The notes: generated by a model from the sequence alone, not told the origin. 9,101 nt of DNA from Patescibacteria group bacterium (GCA_018818905.1 JAHIRA010000164.1:1-9101), one strand, 5' to 3'. Numbered from the stretch's first letter, positions 1-6,828 are shown. Numbers and translations are program-made.

Positions 1-6
1 AGTTCA

Positions 7-93
7 GGGCGAGTGGCGGAACTGGTATACGCGTTGGACTTAAAATCCAATTCCTATTGTATAGGATTGAGGGTTCGAGTCCCTCCTCGCCCA
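7..93 (+). tRNA. tRNA-Leu(UAA)
   Basis: Type II tRNA with a complete cloverleaf. The acceptor stem GGGCGAG (7-13) pairs with CTCGCCC (86-92). The anticodon stem TTGGA/TCCAA encloses the loop CTTAAAA, giving anticodon TAA at 41-43. The long variable arm CCTAT/ATAGG (53-57/61-65), typical of Leu and Ser tRNAs, is present. The T stem GAGGG/CCCTC carries the loop TTCGAGT. The discriminator is A93 and the 3' CCA is not encoded, so CCA must be added by nucleotidyltransferase. The promoter lies outside the window. The gene reads UUA, and probably UUG by wobble. Confidence 0.97.
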
Positions 94-110
94 TACTATA
101 TGTACAGCAA

Positions 111-182
111 GGCCTGGTAGCCAAGTGGTAAGGCAGAGGACTGCAAATCCTTTATTCGGCGGTTCGAATCCGCCCCAGGCCT
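111..182 (+). tRNA. tRNA-Cys(GCA)
   Basis: Complete cloverleaf: acceptor GGCCTGG (111-117) pairs with CCAGGCC (175-181). The anticodon loop CTGCAAA gives GCA at 143-145. The T stem GGCGG/CCGCC carries the loop TTCGAAT. The discriminator is U182, the known identity base for cysteinyl-tRNA synthetase, and CCA is not encoded. It starts 17 bases after tRNA-Leu with no terminator between, so the two are probably one transcript. Confidence 0.97.
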
Positions 183-324
183 CATCGTCGAAACAACGCT
201 CCGGATTACGTGTGCCCCGCAACAAAGCTGCGAAGCCCACTCCATCCTACGCATTGTTTCTCCTCTCCCCAAAAATACTCCGCATCCGCTCCATATTTTC
301 GGGGACCCCATTGAAAAAAAAGGG
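183..324. other. GC-rich spacer between tRNA genes, nothing recognised
   Basis: This 142-base gap separates tRNA-Cys from tRNA-Val. By eye it is about half G+C, clearly richer than the other intergenic gaps here. I find no intrinsic terminator, no convincing promoter, no T-loop or acceptor stem of a decayed tRNA, and no protein family in either strand. Open frames crossing it run through the flanking tRNAs and look spurious. The only structure is a weak imperfect inverted repeat around GGGGACCCC near 301-309. Confidence 0.5.
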
Positions 325-401
325 GGGCTCGTAGCTCAGTTGGTTAGAGCGCTTGCTCGACACGCAAGAGGTCTCTGGTTCGAATCCAGACGGGCCCACC
401 A
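325..401 (+). tRNA. tRNA-Val(GAC)
   Basis: Complete cloverleaf with encoded CCA (399-401). Acceptor GGGCTCG (325-331) pairs with CGGGCCC (391-397), including one T-G wobble, and the discriminator is A398. The anticodon stem CTTGC/GCAAG encloses the seven-base loop TCGACAC, giving anticodon GAC (359-361) for Val GUC/GUU codons. The T stem TCTGG/CCAGA carries the loop TTCGAAT, and the variable loop has five bases. Odd point: the base before the anticodon (position 33) is C358, where almost all tRNAs have U, and position 38 is also C. Unlike tRNA-Leu and tRNA-Cys upstream, this gene encodes its CCA end. Confidence 0.93.
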
Positions 402-429
402 AAAAACACCTTTACTAAGGTGCTTTTTT
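401..429. terminator. Bidirectional intrinsic terminator
   Basis: The perfect hairpin CACCTT (407-412), loop TACT, AAGGTG (417-422) is flanked by six A on the left (401-406) and C plus six T on the right (424-429). Read on the + strand it ends the tRNA-Leu/Cys/Val transcript just after the CCA of tRNA-Val. Read on the minus strand it also has a six-U tract and ends the tig-CBS-udg operon, whose last stop codon is at 461. One element therefore serves two convergent units. Confidence 0.88.
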
Positions 430-460
430 GTTTCTCTTTGATCCGAGATTTTATCAGACG

Positions 461-730
461 CTACTTGCCCTCCTTCTCCTTGGTAAGCATTAAAGTAATT
501 GTAATCATCCCAATCCAGACAGGAGCCAAAACAGGCAAAATAACATTAATATGAATATTTAAGAAAAAAAGAATTCCACCCACAAACAGAGCAATAAAGC
601 TTCCCAAAACAAAAGCTACAATAATTCGCCACAAATCATTCTTCTTTTCCCTGAGCACGACTTCGTGAGGGATTTCAATTCCTGGTGGTGGACCTTTGGG
701 AACATGATGCGGTGGTTTCTTTGGCGACAT
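461..730 (-). CDS. Small two-helix membrane protein, unknown function
   Basis: An 89-residue protein I do not recognise. The N-terminus (1-32) is proline-, histidine- and lysine-rich and hydrophilic, with PPHH and GPPPG. Two hydrophobic segments follow, about residues 34-57 and 62-82, separated by a short turn with NIHIN. The C-terminus is short and charged (TKEKEGK). This predicts a helical hairpin with both ends on the same side, probably cytoplasmic by the positive-inside rule. It starts four bases after the uracil-DNA glycosylase stop and is the last gene of the operon, directly before the terminator. No Shine-Dalgarno site precedes the ATG, so translation may be coupled to the upstream gene. 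Its place gives no firm clue to function. The reading frame is likely real because of spacing and membrane topology. Confidence 0.75.
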   Translation of the reverse strand: MSPKKPPHHVPKGPPPGIEIPHEVVLREKKNDLWRIIVAFVLGSFIALFVGGILFFLNIHINVILPVLAPVWIGMITITLMLTKEKEGK

Positions 731-733
731 AGA

Positions 734-1357
734 TTAAGTAAAAAGCTTAGGTTGCGTGGATTGACTATCTACCTCGGCCCGCATTTCTTTATCCTGCTTT
801 ATTTTGGCTAGCAATTTGGGAACTTTGGAAAAATCAGCCACAATTTCGTCTTTGAGTTGTGGACGATACAGCGCTGCAGCCGGGTGGTAGATGGGGAAAA
901 AGACTAACTTGCCCATATTGGGTATCTCTCTTCTAAAAGCTTGTCCATGAGCTTCTGAGATGCTTTTATTGGGGACAAATCTGTTCATAGAGTGCCTGCC
1001 CAGTGTCACCACTAGAAGTGGATCAATGAGTTTGAGTTGCTGCTCTAGATAGGGCCAGCACGCCTCAACTTCTTCTGGCAAAGGATCTCTGTTTCCTGGA
1101 GGACGGCATTTAACTACATTGGCAATGAAAGCATCTTTTCTTTCCAGACCAATACCCACCATCAGTTCTGATAATAACTTGCCCGCCGCTCCGACAAACG
1201 GCAAACCCTGCTGATCTTCATTCCGGCCTGGACCTTCCCCAATAAAAACAATGTCGGCATGCGGATCACCGTCGCCGGGCACGGTCTTGTTTCTCTCTTT
1301 GGACAAGCCACATTTTTCACACGTCGAAATACCTTGATGTAGCTCTTCTAGAGTCAT
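734..1357 (-). CDS. udg: Uracil-DNA glycosylase, family 4 (Fe-S)
   Basis: Removes uracil from DNA as the first step of base excision repair, countering cytosine deamination and dUTP incorporation. The 207 residues fit family 4 UDG. The four cysteines expected to bind the 4Fe-4S cluster are C13 and C16 (CEKC), C84 (KCRPPGNRDP) and C100 (EACWPYLE). The catalytic/uracil motif is GEGPGRNED at 40-48, followed by GLPFVGAAGKLL. The second active-site motif, HPAAALYRP, is at 158-166. The last 30 or so residues are a charged, family-variable tail ending in PKLFT. The start is supported by the N-terminal helix leading straight into the first Cys pair. It begins two bases after the CBS gene stop, and AGAAGG, about nine bases upstream of the ATG, is the best ribosome-binding-like site in the operon. 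Older annotations sometimes call such proteins DNA polymerase-related. Confidence 0.95.
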   Translation of the reverse strand: MTLEELHQGISTCEKCGLSKERNKTVPGDGDPHADIVFIGEGPGRNEDQQGLPFVGAAGKLLSELMVGIGLERKDAFIANVVKCRPPGNRDPLPEEVEACWPYLEQQLKLIDPLLVVTLGRHSMNRFVPNKSISEAHGQAFRREIPNMGKLVFFPIYHPAAALYRPQLKDEIVADFSKVPKLLAKIKQDKEMRAEVDSQSTQPKLFT

Positions 1358-1359
1358 GC

Positions 1360-1827
1360 TTATTTGCCTTCTTTTTCTCTGGCCAAGAGCTTGACCAAAT
1401 CTGCTCGACTCACAACTCCCATGAGTTTATCTCCGTCAACAACAGGAACAGGATTAACGTGCTCTCTTTCAAAAAGAGTTGCCAGGTCGGAAACTGATTC
1501 CTCGGAGCCAATAGTGACTACTTTTTTGGTCATAAGCTCTTCGGCTTTGATGCCCAAGATTCTTCTGAGCTCTTCACCTACTTCACCTGGATCTTCAAGG
1601 TAAATGAAGCTAGAAAGAATATTGATATATTCAGGAACATGAATTTTGGCTTTTTGCATAATGACATCGGCTTCGGTGACGATACCAACGACTTCGCCTT
1701 CTTTAATGACCGGCATACCCGTGATGTCATTCTCGATGAGTTTTTTGGCCACTTCTCTGACTGGAGTACTAGCCTCGCAAACGACAGCTTCTTTGCTCAT
1801 GATGTCTTTGACTTTCATTTCCTTCAT
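1360..1827 (-). CDS. CBS-domain pair protein
   Basis: A 155-residue stand-alone CBS-domain pair (Bateman module). CBS1 spans about residues 6-62 (VKDIMSKEAVVC, then TGMPVIKEGEVVGIVTEADV). CBS2 spans about 95-151 (AEELMTKKVVTIG, then VNPVPVVDGDKLMGVVSRADLVKLL). The linker (63-94) holds an amphipathic helix. Each module repeats the GxxPV...G(I/V)V(T/S)xADL pattern of adenine-nucleotide-binding CBS folds. No catalytic domain is attached, so it is probably a ligand-sensing regulator, with ligand (AMP, ATP or similar) and target unknown. M1 is preferred over M4, because AAGGAA would abut M4 with no spacing. The gene lies 27 bases after trigger factor and two before udg, inside the operon. The family assignment is sure, the physiological role is not. 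Confidence 0.93.
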   Translation of the reverse strand: MKEMKVKDIMSKEAVVCEASTPVREVAKKLIENDITGMPVIKEGEVVGIVTEADVIMQKAKIHVPEYINILSSFIYLEDPGEVGEELRRILGIKAEELMTKKVVTIGSEESVSDLATLFEREHVNPVPVVDGDKLMGVVSRADLVKLLAREKEGK

Positions 1828-1854
1828 ATGTTTGTTTTAGAGTTATTAATATCT

Positions 1855-3135
1855 CTATTTTACCATTTTTTTCTTCAGAAGCTTAAACACTTCTCTGTTT
1901 TGCAAGATTCCTCTGGTATATTCTTTGTATTCGTCACTTTGGATCTGTTTCATGACCTCGGGATTGTGTTGATAGGCTTTTGAAAGCTTCTCGATCTCTG
2001 CTGCTACAGCCGCATCTCCAACTTCAATTTTTTCTTCTTTGGCAATCTCTCTAAGAAGAAGTCCAGTCTTAACTCTCTCTAAGGCCTGCTCGCTGAAGCT
2101 TTCCAGAAGTTGCTCTTCGGTTTTCTTGATGCTTTCTAGGTACTGGTCAAACTTACCACCCTGACCCTCAACCATATTCTGCATCTCTTGAAGCATTTTC
2201 TTTTGCTCTTCTTTAGTGAGGGAATCTGGCACCTCCATCTCGATCTCCTTAAGAAGTGCTCTAACAGCCTCCATTTCTAGGCGTTGTTCTTCCTTTTTTT
2301 CTTTCTCTTTCTTGAGGTTCTCCTTGATTTTGTCCTCAAGGTCTTTGAGATCCTTAAACTGGCCTAGCTCTTTGGCAAATTTGTCATCAAGCTTGGGCAG
2401 CTCTTGCTCTCTGATTTCTTTCATTTCAACTTTGAAAAGAACTTCACTGCCAGCTAGACTCTTTTCATGATAGTCTTTGGGAAATTCTAGATTAAACTCT
2501 TTCTTGTCGCCTTTTTTCATATCTATCAGGTGCTCTTCAAAGCCTGGGATAAAGTAACCTTCGCCAATAGTTAAGGGATGATTTTTGCTTTCTCCTTTAT
2601 CTACAGGCACATTGCCTTTAAAAGTTTTGAAGTCGATTTCTACTTGATCACCCTGTTTGGCTTCTCTATCAACAACCTTGATCTTGGCTCGACTCTTTTG
2701 TAATTGATCTAGAGATTTCTTTAATTCTTTGTCGTCTATCTTGACTTCTTTCCTCTTCACCTTGGTCTTACCAATTTCTGGTAGTGTGATTTCAGGCAGA
2801 ATGCCCACCACAGCTTTATAGATGAAAGGATTCTCTGGAGCTAGCTTCTCGACCTTTACTTCTGGCTCGCCAACAACTTCTAGTTTTTGCTCCAAAACTA
2901 CATCACGGTAAGTTTTCATGAAGGCAATATTGGCTCCTTCTTCAAAAATTCTGCCCTTACCCAGCTTAGCCTCGAGAACGTCTCTAGGAACTTTGCCTTT
3001 TCTAAAGCCTTTTATTTCTATTTCAGAAGATAATTTTTTGGCGGCCAAATCCAAATACTGTTCCATTTCTTCTGGAGAAATCTCGACAGTCAGTTCGATT
3101 TGCTGTTTTTCTAAGTCTTTCTTGTCTACTTTCAT
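1855..3135 (-). CDS. tig: Trigger factor (ribosome-associated chaperone/PPIase)
   Basis: Binds the ribosome at the exit tunnel, shields nascent chains and catalyses prolyl isomerisation. Its 426 residues are the usual family length. The N-terminal ribosome-binding domain (1-about 115) contains the signature GFRKGKVP at 43-50, the loop that docks on ribosomal protein uL23. The FKBP-type PPIase domain follows at about 161-245 (GDQVEIDF, then IGEGYFIPGFEEHLIDMKKGD). The rest (about 246-426) is the lysine/glutamate-rich helical chaperone domain. It heads the operon with the CBS, udg and small membrane genes. The ATG has no Shine-Dalgarno site. A promoter candidate sits 30-57 bases upstream. In many bacteria tig precedes clpP-clpX. 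Those genes are not present here. Confidence 0.96.
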   Translation of the reverse strand: MKVDKKDLEKQQIELTVEISPEEMEQYLDLAAKKLSSEIEIKGFRKGKVPRDVLEAKLGKGRIFEEGANIAFMKTYRDVVLEQKLEVVGEPEVKVEKLAPENPFIYKAVVGILPEITLPEIGKTKVKRKEVKIDDKELKKSLDQLQKSRAKIKVVDREAKQGDQVEIDFKTFKGNVPVDKGESKNHPLTIGEGYFIPGFEEHLIDMKKGDKKEFNLEFPKDYHEKSLAGSEVLFKVEMKEIREQELPKLDDKFAKELGQFKDLKDLEDKIKENLKKEKEKKEEQRLEMEAVRALLKEIEMEVPDSLTKEEQKKMLQEMQNMVEGQGGKFDQYLESIKKTEEQLLESFSEQALERVKTGLLLREIAKEEKIEVGDAAVAAEIEKLSKAYQHNPEVMKQIQSDEYKEYTRGILQNREVFKLLKKKMVK

Positions 3136-3164
3136 GGTAAAAATTTTATGTAACTAATAGCTAA

Positions 3165-3192
3165 AGAATAACAGAATGAGCGTAAAAATCAA
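3165..3192 (-). promoter_or_regulatory. Candidate promoter of the tig operon
   Basis: On the minus strand TTGATT (complement of 3187-3192), a 16-base spacer, then TATTCT (complement of 3165-3170). The two bases TG lie one base before the -10, giving an extended -10 (TGTTATTCT). The predicted start is near 3158, about 22 bases before the tig ATG. The promoter overlaps the edge of the decayed transposase. It is a sequence match only. Confidence 0.5.
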
Positions 3193-3209
3193 GGATTAAC
3201 CTGAAAAAC

Positions 3210-3470
3210 TTGGGTACCATAACCTCCTTTCAGGACTGGAACAGCCATATAGTATCAAAGTATATATGGATCATCGGGTTTGTATATTGGCGTGAAATCC
3301 CAAATCATTTCAACAACGCCTTGCTGGACAAATTCGTTGTGATGCCAAACCACATCCACGGAATAATCATCATCAATCCCTCAACGTACGGACACGCCGC
3401 TGGCGTGTCCTAAATCGACGCCACCCCGGCCCATTACAAAAAAAATTCATTATCGTCAATAATCATTTAA
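3210..3470 (+). pseudogene. Remnant of IS200-like/REP-associated HUH transposase
   Basis: A TTG-started frame of 67 codons contains WREIPNHFNNALLDKFVVMPNHIHGIIII, interrupted here as WREIPNHF...LLDKF and VVMPNHIHGIIII. This is the hallmark of the Y1 (TnpA_REP, RAYT-like) transposase family, with the metal-binding HUH pair seen as HIH. The usual start of the family (a GYDY...YFVTICT-type segment) is absent. The frame stops at 3411-3413, about 20 residues after HUH, before the catalytic tyrosine. Beyond that stop the same frame continues with KKNSLSSIII and ends at 3468-3470. That piece resembles the family's SLS-I-I segment, suggesting an in-frame nonsense mutation plus truncation. Full family members are around 150-230 residues. 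It is a non-functional fragment wedged between the tig promoter and the hppA terminator. Confidence 0.8.
3390..3410. repeat. GC-rich perfect hairpin within the transposase remnant
   Basis: GGACACGCC (3390-3398), loop GCT, GGCGTGTCC (3402-3410): nine perfect pairs, seven of them G-C or C-G. It can be extended by a TA/TA step if C3389 is bulged. In frame it encodes GHAAGVS just before the stop. It has no T-tract, so it is not a terminator. Its position inside a TnpA_REP fragment suggests a REP-like/IS200-type hairpin or a palindromic insertion in the variable part of the gene. The structure is certain, the function is inferred. Confidence 0.8.
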
Positions 3471-3475
3471 TGAAT

Positions 3476-3509
3476 AAAAAAAACAGAGGCTCGATTGAGC
3501 CTCTGTTTT
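3476..3509 (-). terminator. Intrinsic terminator of the nusA-hppA operon
   Basis: A perfect ten-pair stem, ACAGAGGCTC (3483-3492) with GAGCCTCTGT (3497-3506), loop GATT. On the minus strand it is followed by a run of eight T (complement of 3476-3483). It lies 18 bases beyond the hppA stop codon. Further A-T pairs on either side lengthen the stem. On the + strand only four T follow, so it acts mainly leftward. Confidence 0.93.
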
Positions 3510-3526
3510 AAAAATCTTACTTAAGC

Positions 3527-5512
3527 TTACCCCCAAATATGATTGGAAGCCACGAGAGCAGCTGCCAACAAGGCAATCGTGTTAATCACCTTAATCAAGG
3601 AGTTTAGCGCCGGACCAGCCGTATCTTTGTACGGATCGCCCACAGTATCACCCACCACAGCCGCCTTATGAGCTTCTGAACCTTTACCGCCAAAGTGATC
3701 ATCTTCGATGTATTTCTTGGCGTTGTCCCAAGCTCCACCACCAGAGGTCATAGAGATAGCCAGAAGCAGTCCTGAGATGATAACACCCATCAAGAGACCA
3801 CCTAGAGCCAGAGGACCAAAGATAAGGCCAACAGCTAGAGGAGAGAGCACAGCAATAATACCAGGGAGAATCATTTCTTTCTGAGCTGCTCTGGTCACAA
3901 TATCAACGCATTGGCCATAGTCTGGCTTATCAATGCCTTCCATGATTTTCTTTTCTTTGAACTGTTTTCTAACATTCTCAACCACCTTGAAAGCTGCTCT
4001 TCCCACAGCGCGCATAGCGTAGGAAGAAAAGAGAAAGGGAAGCATAGCTCCAAGCAACAAGCCAACTAGAACATAAACATTATCAATGGCCAAAACGACC
4101 TCTTCGCCATGTCCCATCACTTTGGCTAGCTCTTCTTTATAGGCAGCAAAGAGAGCCAGAGCAGCCAGGGCGGCCGAACCAATGGCATAGCCTTTGGTAG
4201 TTGCTTTGGTGGTGTTTCCAACCGCATCCAAAGCATCTGTATTTTTTCTAGTTTCTTCTGGAAGCCCGGCCATTTCGGCAATTCCGCCAGCGTTATCTGT
4301 GATCGGACCATACGCATCAATAGCAACCACCATCCCAGTCGTTGAAAGCATGGCGACAGCAGCGATACCGATACCATAAACTCCGCCAAGCCAGTAAGCA
4401 GCCAAGATTCCAGCCACAATAGTCAGAACAACTGGCAGAGTACTCTTGAGACCGACAGCTAAGCCAGCAATGACGTTGGTACCAGGACCAGTTTTGGAGG
4501 CCTTGGCAATTTCTTTAACAGGGGGAAAATTAGTGGAAGTGAAGTATTCAGTTATAACAGTGAGAACAATAGTGACTACCAAGCCAACAATGGTTGCCCA
4601 AAAGAGTTTGACGTCGCCCATAAGAGACTTGGTCACGAAATAAAAGGCCACAGCAGAGAGAACAGCTGTAACAACAGTACCTTTGTACATGGCCGCCATA
4701 ATCTTGTCGCCTTTGAGTCTGACAAAGAATGTGCCCACAATAGAGGCAATAATAGCGATAGCACCAAGAGCCAAGGGATAAATAACTGCGTTTCCGCCAA
4801 TACCCATGCCCAGAAGCATAGCTGCAATCACAGTCACCGCATAAGTTTCAAATAAATCAGCTCCCATACCAGCACAGTCACCGACATTATCGCCCACATT
4901 GTCGGCAATTACGGCTGGATTTCTTGGATCGTCTTCAGGAATTCCAGCTTCTACCTTTCCAACTAGATCAGCTCCTACGTCAGCAGCTTTGGTAAAAATA
5001 CCACCACCAACACGAGCAAACAAACTAATCAGAGAAGCACCAAAACCAAAACCAATCAACATGATTGGATCTTTGAAAATAAGGTAAAAACCACTGACAC
5101 CTAGAAGTCCAAGACCGACTACAGCCATACCGGTGACAGCCCCACCCTTAAAAGCAACGCCCAGAGCCTTTGAGAGGCCACTTTTGGCAGATTCGGCGGT
5201 TCTAACATTGGCTTGGACAGAAATTCTCATGCCAATGAAGCCGGCTAAAGCTGAAAAAATAGCTCCAACGGCAAAACCGAGAGCAGTTGGCAAATCTGTA
5301 AAAATTGCCAAGACCACAAACAAAAGCACGGCAAAGATAGCAATCACTTTATACTGTCGGGCCAAATAGGCCATGGCACCTTCTTTGATAGAAGCTGCAA
5401 TTTCTTTCATTTTGTCGTTCCCTTCACCGACTTTTTTGACTTGCATTGCAAGGTAGACAGCAAAGACTAACGCTATCACACTTGCCAGGATCGAGTAAAA
5501 CTCTACAGACAT
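3527..5512 (-). CDS. hppA: Membrane-bound H+-translocating pyrophosphatase, K+-independent type
   Basis: Integral membrane pump that hydrolyses pyrophosphate and exports protons, recovering energy from PPi made in biosynthesis. Its 661 residues and about 16 hydrophobic segments match the family. Hallmarks are [11 protein letters not shown] at 178-188 (PPi loop), [19 protein letters not shown] at 194-212 (Mg-PPi-binding aspartates), [12 protein letters not shown] at 405-416, GGAWDNAKK at 592-600 and [17 protein letters not shown] at 621-637. In the 431-440 segment [10 protein letters not shown], lysine K436 and T439 occupy the sites that distinguish subfamilies. Lys here marks K+-independent enzymes, which are H+ pumps, whereas Na+-pumping members are K+-dependent with Ala. 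It starts 24 bases after nusA with no visible Shine-Dalgarno site and no promoter between, so it is co-transcribed with nusA. The strong hairpin at 3476-3509 ends the unit. Confidence 0.97.
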   Translation of the reverse strand: MSVEFYSILASVIALVFAVYLAMQVKKVGEGNDKMKEIAASIKEGAMAYLARQYKVIAIFAVLLFVVLAIFTDLPTALGFAVGAIFSALAGFIGMRISVQANVRTAESAKSGLSKALGVAFKGGAVTGMAVVGLGLLGVSGFYLIFKDPIMLIGFGFGASLISLFARVGGGIFTKAADVGADLVGKVEAGIPEDDPRNPAVIADNVGDNVGDCAGMGADLFETYAVTVIAAMLLGMGIGGNAVIYPLALGAIAIIASIVGTFFVRLKGDKIMAAMYKGTVVTAVLSAVAFYFVTKSLMGDVKLFWATIVGLVVTIVLTVITEYFTSTNFPPVKEIAKASKTGPGTNVIAGLAVGLKSTLPVVLTIVAGILAAYWLGGVYGIGIAAVAMLSTTGMVVAIDAYGPITDNAGGIAEMAGLPEETRKNTDALDAVGNTTKATTKGYAIGSAALAALALFAAYKEELAKVMGHGEEVVLAIDNVYVLVGLLLGAMLPFLFSSYAMRAVGRAAFKVVENVRKQFKEKKIMEGIDKPDYGQCVDIVTRAAQKEMILPGIIAVLSPLAVGLIFGPLALGGLLMGVIISGLLLAISMTSGGGAWDNAKKYIEDDHFGGKGSEAHKAAVVGDTVGDPYKDTAGPALNSLIKVINTIALLAAALVASNHIWG

Positions 5513-5536
5513 ACGTTTTTATCTTAACTTTAATTA

Positions 5537-6724
5537 TTATTTTGTGGACTTTTTTTCTGTCTTGACTTTCTTATCCGTTTTCTTGGCTTTTTTCTCTGTC
5601 TTCTTGTCTGATTTTTTTTCTTTCTTGACTTTCTTCTTATCTTCTTTGACCTCAGTTTCTTTTTCTTCTTTGGTGTCCCCGCCAAGATTAGCTTTCTCAA
5701 CATCAATAGTCCAACCAGTAAGCTTGACTGCGAGCCTGACATTCTGACCACTTTTCCCAATAGCTAGTGATAATTGGTCTTCCATAACCTCAACAATAGC
5801 GTGTCTGGAAGCTTCGTCAATTCTGACACTAATGACTTTGGCTGGAGACAAGGCATTGGTGATAAATTTGACCGGGTTTTCATCCCACTCTACAATATCA
5901 ATCTTTTCGCCATTAAGTTCAGAAATAATAGTTTGCACTCTAGAACCACGTTGGCCAACACAAGCACCAACTGGATCAATTTCTTCATGGGTAGTATAAA
6001 CAGCCACTTTGCTTCTAGAACCAGCTTCTCTGGCCAAAGCTTTTATTTCGACTTCGCCATCACCTACTTCCGGGACCTCTATATCAAAAAGCTTTCTGAC
6101 AATGTCTTCATGAGCTCTGGATACTAGAATTTCCGGACCTTTTTGGGAAGTTGAAACTGACATAACATAAACCTTGAAACGTTGTCCAATAGCATAGTGC
6201 TCATCTTTAATTTGCTCTGAAGGAAGTAACACGCCAGTAGCCTGTCCCATATCAACAAAAACAGTGTTTTTCTCGACACGCTGAACAATGGCGCTGACAA
6301 CTGTACCTTCCTGTTTCTTGAAAGTATCCATGATGACATTTCTCTCGGCCTCTCTGAGACGTTGAGTAATAACTTGCTTGGCTGTCTGTGCCGCAATGCG
6401 ACCAAAAGTAATCTCGTCAGGAGTGACATCAGTTTTGATTTTGTCACCTAGTTTGAGATTTTTGTCTTTCTCTTGCGCTTCTTTGACTCCAATCTCGCGT
6501 TGTGGCTTCTCTACTTCTTCGTCCTCGACCACTTCTACAACCTCAAAAATCTTGGCAGACCCAGAGGCAAGATCAAACTTGGCCTCTATATTCTGGCCCT
6601 TTTCACCGTAATCTTTGCGGAAAGCAGCAGATAACGCGGCCTCAATAGAAGAAATCACCTCATCTTCAGAGATGCCCTTTTCTTCGCAGATTTGTTTTAT
6701 AGCAAGTTCAAATTCAGTTGTCAT
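5537..6724 (-). CDS. nusA: Transcription elongation/termination factor NusA with lysine-rich tail
   Basis: Binds RNA polymerase and nascent RNA, and modulates pausing, intrinsic termination and antitermination. Domains in its 395 residues: N-terminal polymerase-binding domain 1-about 135 (FELAIKQICEEKGISEDEV, then DYGEKGQNIEAKFD); S1 about 139-203 (GTVVSAIVQRVEKNTVFVDMG); KH1 about 207-282 with GQRG at 257-260; KH2 about 283-346 with GKSG at 323-326. The core is normal. The C-terminal acidic repeats of E. coli NusA are absent, as in many bacteria. Instead residues 348-395 form a disordered tail in which about half the residues are lysine (KKEKK, DKK, EKK units). The usual partner rimP is not upstream and infB is not downstream. 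hppA follows instead. A promoter and a leader terminator precede it, consistent with autoregulation. Confidence 0.97.
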   Translation of the reverse strand: MTTEFELAIKQICEEKGISEDEVISSIEAALSAAFRKDYGEKGQNIEAKFDLASGSAKIFEVVEVVEDEEVEKPQREIGVKEAQEKDKNLKLGDKIKTDVTPDEITFGRIAAQTAKQVITQRLREAERNVIMDTFKKQEGTVVSAIVQRVEKNTVFVDMGQATGVLLPSEQIKDEHYAIGQRFKVYVMSVSTSQKGPEILVSRAHEDIVRKLFDIEVPEVGDGEVEIKALAREAGSRSKVAVYTTHEEIDPVGACVGQRGSRVQTIISELNGEKIDIVEWDENPVKFITNALSPAKVISVRIDEASRHAIVEVMEDQLSLAIGKSGQNVRLAVKLTGWTIDVEKANLGGDTKEEKETEVKEDKKKVKKEKKSDKKTEKKAKKTDKKVKTEKKSTK

Positions 6725-6822
6725 GTTTTTTGATTAGAATATTGAGTAGAGACACTTAGAGAATAGTCTGTTTTAATAAAAAACCGAAAACTCACGTTTC
6801 CGGCACTACTCTCATTCATCCT
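6721..6822 (-). promoter_or_regulatory. nusA leader with two putative leader ORFs
   Basis: From the predicted start at about A6822 to the nusA ATG the leader is about 98 bases. Two ATGs follow at once. The first (6817-6819, preceded by AGG) opens a 32-codon frame beginning MNESSAGNVSF and ending in QYSNQKT. Its TGA (6721-6723) overlaps the nusA start as ATGA. The second (6813-6815) opens MRVVPET, and its TGA (6792-6794) falls in the loop of the leader terminator. Neither matches a known family, and a 32-codon frame can arise by chance. The geometry allows a ribosome on either frame to block the terminator hairpin. Treat the ORFs as hypotheses. Confidence 0.3.
6778..6803 (-). terminator. Intrinsic terminator/attenuator in the nusA leader
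   Basis: In minus-strand RNA sense CCGGAAAC, loop GTGA (a GNRA tetraloop), GTTTTCGG forms an eight-pair stem with one G-U wobble, followed by six U (complement of 6778-6783). On the + strand the wobble becomes an A-C mismatch and the A-tract is on the wrong side, so the element is built for leftward transcription. It sits about 20-45 bases after the predicted nusA start site, so it could attenuate nusA. Alternatively it ends the rnhB-methyltransferase-yraN transcript. Confidence 0.72.
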
Positions 6823-6828
6823 AGTTAT

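Noticed and set aside
40..334. Open frames on both strands across the tRNA-Leu/Cys/Val cluster
   Set aside because: They read through complete tRNA cloverleafs. Strings such as GGFEPPNKGF and GADSNRRIKDLQSSALPLGYQ are translations of antisense tRNA and are well-known false genes.
461..1383. Shared EKEGK ending of the small membrane protein and the CBS protein
   Set aside because: Only the last few residues match and codon choices differ (GAG/GGC/AAG versus GAA/GGC/AAA); likely chance in a lysine-rich proteome rather than duplication or a tag.
1639..1983. 114-codon + frame antisense to the CBS gene and the end of tig
   Set aside because: It overlaps two clearly conserved genes, is Phe/Asp-rich as expected from antisense of charged helices, and matches no family.
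4126..4419. 97-codon and similar frames inside hppA on both strands
   Set aside because: Shadows of the membrane pyrophosphatase frame, rich in Leu/Trp, without independent support.
5530..5760. 76-codon, very basic minus-strand frame overlapping the nusA end
   Set aside because: It is the shifted frame of the lysine-rich NusA tail; low complexity explains both its openness and composition.
5774..6127. 117-codon + frame antisense to nusA
   Set aside because: Fully inside the conserved NusA S1/KH coding region, with no motif or start signal.
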